Below are positions 21,812-25,454 of a stretch of 25,454 nt of DNA, in pieces; within the stretch, counting starts at the first letter, position 1; each line of letters begins with the position of its first letter. The notes beneath the pieces are model-generated. The model was not told the origin of the DNA. It worked only from the letters and a program-made list of their open reading frames with translations, and did not search any database. The DNA comes from an uncultured Lachnospiraceae bacterium (GTDB taxonomy: Bacteria > Bacillota > Clostridia > Lachnospirales > Lachnospiraceae): the NCBI GenBank assembly GCA_910577045.1, contig CAJTLB010000029.1, positions 1 through 25,454 on the forward strand, written 5' to 3'. Made by a program: the position numbers and the translations under genes.

Positions 21812-24523
21812 ATGTATACACAAAAAAGCCACGCCCAAACAGCCCAAGATTTTTCTGTACAAACAGATATAGGCATTAGTTCTATAGAAGCAGAAACACG
21901 GCTTACTACTTATGGAAAAAATGAGTTAGAAAAGGAAAAAGTAAAATCCTTCGCCGCCATGTTTCTAGAACAGCTTAATACCCCCTTAATTTTTGTCCTT
22001 ATTTTGGCTGCTGGTATTTCTATTTTACTAAAAGAATATAGTGATGCCTGTATTGTTATTACTGTAATCCTACTAAATTCTGTAATTGGTGTCCTCCAGG
22101 AAGGCAAGGCACAAAAGGCATTAGAAGCACTAAAGCAAATGACTAGCCCGCTGGCACTAGCCAAACGAGATGGGGCAATAGTAGAAATCCCTGCCGCACT
22201 CCTTGTTCCAGGTGATATTGTTATTTTAGAGGCTGGAAGGCAGGTACCTGCCGATTTAAGGCTTACTTATGCCAGAAGCCTTCGAATTGAAGAAGCTGCA
22301 CTTACTGGTGAATCTGTCCCTGTAGAAAAAAACCCCGATTTTGTAGCTGACAAGCCTTTGTCCCCTGGTGATGCCATTAATATGGCATTTATGTCAACTA
22401 ATGTTATTAATGGAAGAGGCGAAGGCATTGTAATCGCTACTGGGATGAATACCCAAATTGGTAAGATAGCCCATTCTATTAGCCATACAGAAACCCAAAC
22501 CACGCCTTTACAAAAACGCCTTGCTGATCTTGGCAGGCTTTTAAGTATTCTTGCCATTGTTTTGTGTATCCTGCTTTTTGGCATTGCACTAATACAAAAA
22601 AGGAATATCCCAGAAATGCTAATTACTGCTATTTCTTTAGCGGTTGCTGCTGTCCCAGAAGGGCTGCCTGCCGTTGTAACCATTGTCCTAGCCCTTAGTG
22701 TATCTCGTATGGTAAATATCCACGCTATTATTAGGCGCCTGCCTTCCGTAGAAACACTTGGCTCTGTCAGCATTGTATGCTCTGATAAAACAGGGACATT
22801 AACCCAAAACCAAATGAGTGTTACCACTCTTTTTGCCAATCAAAAACTTATAGACATTTCACAATTTTCTTATGTAGAGTGCCCTCAGCTTATTGATGGC
22901 TTCCTTTTATGTAATGACGCAGTATATAATCCAGAAGGGATTCTAGGGGACCCAACAGAAGCCGCTTTACTTGGCCTTGCACCAGCTTCTAAAAAAGCTG
23001 CCTTGGACAGCCAAATCCCCCGTTTTTCTGAAGTCCCTTTTGATTCTACAAGAAAAATGATGACAACTTTACATAGAAATAAAAGCGAAACCATTTCTTA
23101 TACAAAAGGCTCTTTGGAGGCAGTATTAAAATGTTGCAATTCTTTTCTTGCAGATGGGCGTATTTTACCACTGAATAGCGCTGAAAAAAAGACTATTGAA
23201 CATGCTGCCGCTGAAATGTCATCACAGGCCCTCCGTGTCCTTGCGCTTGCGATGAAAAAATCTCCAGATAAAAAAAATCCAGAAAAGGACTTAACCTTTA
23301 TTGGCCTTGCTGGCATGATTGACCCACCAAGAGAAGGAGTAAAAGAATCCATTGCCTTATTTAAAAAGGCTTCTGTAAAAACAGCTATGATTACGGGAGA
23401 CCATGTAAAAACAGCATTTGCTATAGCAGCCCGCTTGGGCATTGCTTCTTCTCCCTCTGAATGTATCTCTGGTGAAGAATTAGATGCCCTTTCTGATTCA
23501 GAATTAAAAGAACGGGCTTCTTCTCTTTCTGTATTTGCCCGTGTATCACCAGAACACAAAGTTAGAATTGTCAAAGCTTTCCGTTCTTTAGATAATATTG
23601 TGGCAATGACTGGCGATGGCGTAAATGATGCGCCTTCCTTGAAAACAGCCGATATTGGCATAGCAATGGGCAAAAATGGAACAGATGTAGCGAAAAATGC
23701 CGCTGATTTAATACTGACCGATGATAATTTTAACACCATTGAACGGGCGATTGAAGAAGGCAGGAGTATCTATGAAAATATCAAAAAATCCATTTTATTT
23801 TTGTTATCTTCTAACTTTGGGGAAATTATTACTATGTTCCTTGCTATTTTATTTGGTATGCCAAGCCCATTAAAAGCAAGCCATATCCTCTGGATTAACC
23901 TTATCACAGACTCTCTTCCTGCCCTTGCGCTAGGGGTAGATAAAAATGATATTCCTATGTTAATGAACAAACCTCCCCGTTCGCCAAAAGAAAACCTATT
24001 TGCGCATGGCGGCCTATTTTGTACTCTATTTTATGGTGCACTAATTGCTGCAATTAGCCTAATTGCTTTTTTTACTATCCCTATTTGTTCTATTATACAA
24101 GCTGACATTGCATTTACCCCTAACCATATTAGGCAGATTTTATCTAACCAAGATGTGTTATTGCGTTCCCAGACATATGCCTTTACTGTACTTGGTTTTT
24201 CACAACTCTTCCATGCAATTGGCATGAGGAATGTAAACCTATCTATTTTCCGCATGAACCACAGGAACAATCCATTTATGCTTGGTGCTTTTGCTACCGG
24301 ATTATTCCTGCAGATGATAGTAACAGAAATCCCTGTATTAATTGGCCTATTTGGGACTGCAAAACTCTCCTTGCATGAATGGGGCGCCCTTACCCTACTA
24401 TCTGCTGTCCCTCTTATGTTCCATGAATTATTTGTACAGATTTCAGATATTATTTTATTGCCGCATCTTAAGAACAGACAACAATATCAGCAAAAACCCG
24501 CCTATCCACGAAAAATCCAATGA
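21812..24523 (+). CDS. Calcium-transporting P-type ATPase, SERCA-like (P-IIA, YloB-type)
   Basis: Pumps Ca2+ out of the cell with ATP. 903 residues from the ATG at 21812, chosen because AAAGGAG (21797-21803) is 8 bases before it and the protein then begins with a normal cation-ATPase N-terminus. Actuator TGES (165-168), phosphorylation D325 in SDKTGTLT, and hinge GDGVNDAP (D602). The Ca2+ ligands of SERCA are largely present: E283 in PEGLP (M4), N668 and E671 in SNFGE (M5), and N696, T699 and D700 in INLITD (M6). This is the two-site SERCA pattern, unlike PMR1, whose M5 lacks the NxxE pair. The C-terminal 23 codons overlap the converging ytaF gene by 69 bases. Confidence 0.94.
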   Translation: MYTQKSHAQTAQDFSVQTDIGISSIEAETRLTTYGKNELEKEKVKSFAAMFLEQLNTPLIFVLILAAGISILLKEYSDACIVITVILLNSVIGVLQEGKAQKALEALKQMTSPLALAKRDGAIVEIPAALLVPGDIVILEAGRQVPADLRLTYARSLRIEEAALTGESVPVEKNPDFVADKPLSPGDAINMAFMSTNVINGRGEGIVIATGMNTQIGKIAHSISHTETQTTPLQKRLADLGRLLSILAIVLCILLFGIALIQKRNIPEMLITAISLAVAAVPEGLPAVVTIVLALSVSRMVNIHAIIRRLPSVETLGSVSIVCSDKTGTLTQNQMSVTTLFANQKLIDISQFSYVECPQLIDGFLLCNDAVYNPEGILGDPTEAALLGLAPASKKAALDSQIPRFSEVPFDSTRKMMTTLHRNKSETISYTKGSLEAVLKCCNSFLADGRILPLNSAEKKTIEHAAAEMSSQALRVLALAMKKSPDKKNPEKDLTFIGLAGMIDPPREGVKESIALFKKASVKTAMITGDHVKTAFAIAARLGIASSPSECISGEELDALSDSELKERASSLSVFARVSPEHKVRIVKAFRSLDNIVAMTGDGVNDAPSLKTADIGIAMGKNGTDVAKNAADLILTDDNFNTIERAIEEGRSIYENIKKSILFLLSSNFGEIITMFLAILFGMPSPLKASHILWINLITDSLPALALGVDKNDIPMLMNKPPRSPKENLFAHGGLFCTLFYGALIAAISLIAFFTIPICSIIQADIAFTPNHIRQILSNQDVLLRSQTYAFTVLGFSQLFHAIGMRNVNLSIFRMNHRNNPFMLGAFATGLFLQMIVTEIPVLIGLFGTAKLSLHEWGALTLLSAVPLMFHELFVQISDIILLPHLKNRQQYQQKPAYPRKIQ

Positions 24524-25102
24524 ATAACGTGCAGCTACCCGATTACCTAAAAAAACCCCAAGGCCAATCGCAGATGCCCCCATAATAAATGCTAAAATAA
24601 CTGGAAATAAAATTGGAGCAGCCGCAATGCCTGCTCCAATTCCTGCAGCCATACTATCTATAGAAAGTGCTATCCCCAATGAACATGCTTCTTTTGCTGA
24701 CAATATTCCCCCCTTATCTTTATCTGCCTTATTTGGATCAGCATAGACAGTTAAAAGAAAACGAAAGTCAAACATATGAAAATCTAAATGCTTTTCCATT
24801 GGTTCTTTACGCCGGATTATACATTTAATAGTACCATCAAAAAGTTTAGCCAACCCAACAACAAACAATAAGGTAATACTAATAAACCTAGCGAAACCCG
24901 GTGACAAGCCCACTAGAAGCCCTCTTCCAGCTAATAGTGATATCCACAAGCTTATTGCTGAGAAACTGCCAATAACGGACATAGACAAAAAGGGAATTCT
25001 TATTTTGTCCACCCCATAAGCAAAGCCAGCTACAAACGCATCTATAGAAAGTGCTATTACAAGCAGCAAAATATTCAATATATCCCCAAAAACAAGTGGC
25101 AT
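24455..25102 (-). CDS. ytaF: YtaF-like sporulation membrane protein (MntP-related)
   Basis: 215 residues, about six transmembrane segments in two homologous halves, each with an ALSID motif: IALSIDAFVAGFAYG near the start and GIALSIDSMAAGIGAG in the second half, separated by a hydrophilic loop (about 98-130). The same fold and Asp motifs occur in MntP manganese exporters; the length and the GFAYGVDKIRIPF context favour the YtaF branch, whose role in sporulating cells is not defined. AAGGAGG precedes the ATG. The 3' end overlaps the Ca2+ ATPase gene on the other strand by 69 bases, and both reading frames look real. A perfect palindrome (25130-25143) lies just upstream. Confidence 0.85.
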   Translation of the reverse strand: MPLVFGDILNILLLVIALSIDAFVAGFAYGVDKIRIPFLSMSVIGSFSAISLWISLLAGRGLLVGLSPGFARFISITLLFVVGLAKLFDGTIKCIIRRKEPMEKHLDFHMFDFRFLLTVYADPNKADKDKGGILSAKEACSLGIALSIDSMAAGIGAGIAAAPILFPVILAFIMGASAIGLGVFLGNRVAARYSLDFSWIGGFLLILLSVLKMRQ

Positions 25103-25129
25103 ATATCCTCCTTAGAAAAGTCCTTTTTA

Positions 25130-25143
25130 TTAGAATATTCTAA
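25130..25143. promoter_or_regulatory. Perfect 14-bp palindrome upstream of ytaF
   Basis: TTAGAATATTCTAA is its own reverse complement and sits about 28 bases before the ytaF start. It resembles Fur/PerR-type boxes (TTATAAT-N-ATTATAA) but lacks the central base. It could be an operator; AT-rich palindromes of this length also arise by chance. Confidence 0.3.
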
Positions 25144-25185
25144 GGATAAAATATTGCCACTTTAAAATTAATAATGCACAATAAC

Positions 25186-25207
25186 AAAAAACCCCGAAAA
25201 TTCGGGG
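25186..25207 (-). terminator. Terminator of the tRNA cluster
   Basis: On the minus strand CCCCGAA (complement of 25201-25207) pairs with TTCGGGG over 7 bp around a 2-base loop in this simple folding, followed by T6 (complement of 25186-25191). It lies 10 bases after tRNA-Cys and ends the Asn-Glu-Cys transcript. Confidence 0.85.
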
Positions 25208-25217
25208 CTAATTTTAA

Positions 25218-25288
25218 AGGCGCAAACCGGATTTGAACCGGTGATGACGGTGTTGCAGACCGGGGCCTTACCGCTTGGCTATTGCGCC
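25218..25288 (-). tRNA. tRNA-Cys (GCA)
   Basis: 71 nt on the minus strand. Acceptor GGCGCAA pairs with TTGCGCC, the discriminator is T (U in RNA, usual for Cys), the anticodon GCA sits in CGGTCTGCAACACCG, and the T arm reads ACCGGTTCAAATCCGGT. CCA is not encoded. Confidence 0.96.
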
Positions 25289-25316
25289 ATACAATATGCA
25301 ATTAGAATCTCAAAAA

Positions 25317-25388
25317 TGACTCCAAGGGGATTTGAACCCCTGTTACCGCCGTGAAAGGGCGGTGTCTTAACCGCTTGACCATGGAGCC
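25317..25388 (-). tRNA. tRNA-Glu (TTC)
   Basis: 72 nt on the minus strand. Acceptor GGCTCCA pairs with TGGAGTC (one G-U), the discriminator is A, the anticodon TTC sits in CCGCCCTTTCACGGCGG, and the T arm reads AGGGGTTCAAATCCCCT. CCA is not encoded. Confidence 0.96.
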
Positions 25389-25399
25389 TTCTCTTTTAC

Positions 25400-25454
25400 C
25401 TCCCCGAGCAGGGCTCGAACCTGCAACAACTCGGTTAACAGCCGAGTGCTCTAC
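25400..25454 (-). tRNA. tRNA-Asn (GTT), 5' end outside the window
   Basis: The 3' 55 nt of a tRNA on the minus strand: part of the D arm (GTAGAGC), the anticodon arm ACTCGGCTGTTAACCGAGT with anticodon GTT, the T arm GCAGGTTCGAGCCCTGC, and acceptor 3' strand TCGGGGA with discriminator G. The 5' acceptor half lies beyond position 25454. Confidence 0.93.

Noticed and set aside
22267..23739. Two long minus-strand frames (190 and 213 codons) inside the Ca2+ ATPase gene
   Set aside because: They mirror the codon bias of the ATPase, carry no recognisable motif and have no ribosome site.
24455..25102. True MntP manganese exporter
   Set aside because: Related fold and Asp motifs, but the length, the N-terminal context and the hydrophilic central loop fit YtaF better; no manganese riboswitch (yybP-ykoY type) is visible upstream.
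1..25454. CRISPR arrays, insertion sequences, prophage genes, rRNA
   Set aside because: No regularly spaced repeats, transposase, integrase or phage structural genes, and no rRNA sequence were seen on either strand.

Overview
The window is a low-GC stretch of chromosome from an anaerobic, endospore-forming Clostridia, most likely a member of the Lachnospiraceae. Three spore genes support this: spoIIR, the Clostridia-type spore-coat anchor sipL, and a ytaF-like gene. A near-perfect sigma-D (flagellar sigma) promoter in front of one gene implies that the organism is also motile. The species cannot be named from the sequence alone.

Layout. (1) 1-2723 is noticeably more AT-rich than the rest. 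It holds the tail of an unknown ORF, a small membrane-anchored protein (minus), and a two-gene restriction-modification unit: an ApaLI-like endonuclease followed by a beta-class amino-methyltransferase. This part looks acquired. (2) 2749-5541 carries an ammonium transporter fused to a PII sensor domain (minus), whose mRNA leader contains an intrinsic terminator (attenuator-like), and a divergent AraC-type regulator (plus) with a clear sigma-A promoter. (3) 5546-8037 has cardiolipin synthase (minus), a small basic membrane-anchored protein (plus) and a DUF1934 protein (minus). (4) ddl, murI and the DUF1934 gene (9958 to 7591, minus) form a cell-wall operon that makes D-Glu and D-Ala-D-Ala for peptidoglycan. 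(5) 10167-15394 is a sporulation and isoprenoid neighbourhood: spoIIR (plus), ispE with a GntR/FCD regulator (minus), an orphan protein under a sigma-D promoter (plus), and a PrcB-like lipoprotein with sipL (minus) behind a candidate sigma-E promoter. (6) 15457-19944 has a hybrid histidine kinase and an AEC-family carrier (minus), divergent from a ketopantoate-reductase-family gene (plus). A long dyad lies between them. (7) 20012-25102 has a flotillin (minus), a SERCA-type Ca2+ P-type ATPase (plus) and a YtaF-like membrane protein (minus) whose 3' end overlaps that of the ATPase. (8) 25186-25454 is a minus-strand tRNA cluster (Asn, Glu, Cys) ending in a strong terminator.

Regulation is the most informative part. 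Promoters resembling four sigma classes can be read by eye: sigma-A (AraC gene, ispE, ddl, histidine kinase), sigma-F (spoIIR), sigma-E (lipoprotein-sipL) and sigma-D (orphan gene). Candidate operators and an RNA attenuator add specific, testable predictions. No CRISPR array, prophage, insertion sequence or rRNA gene was seen.
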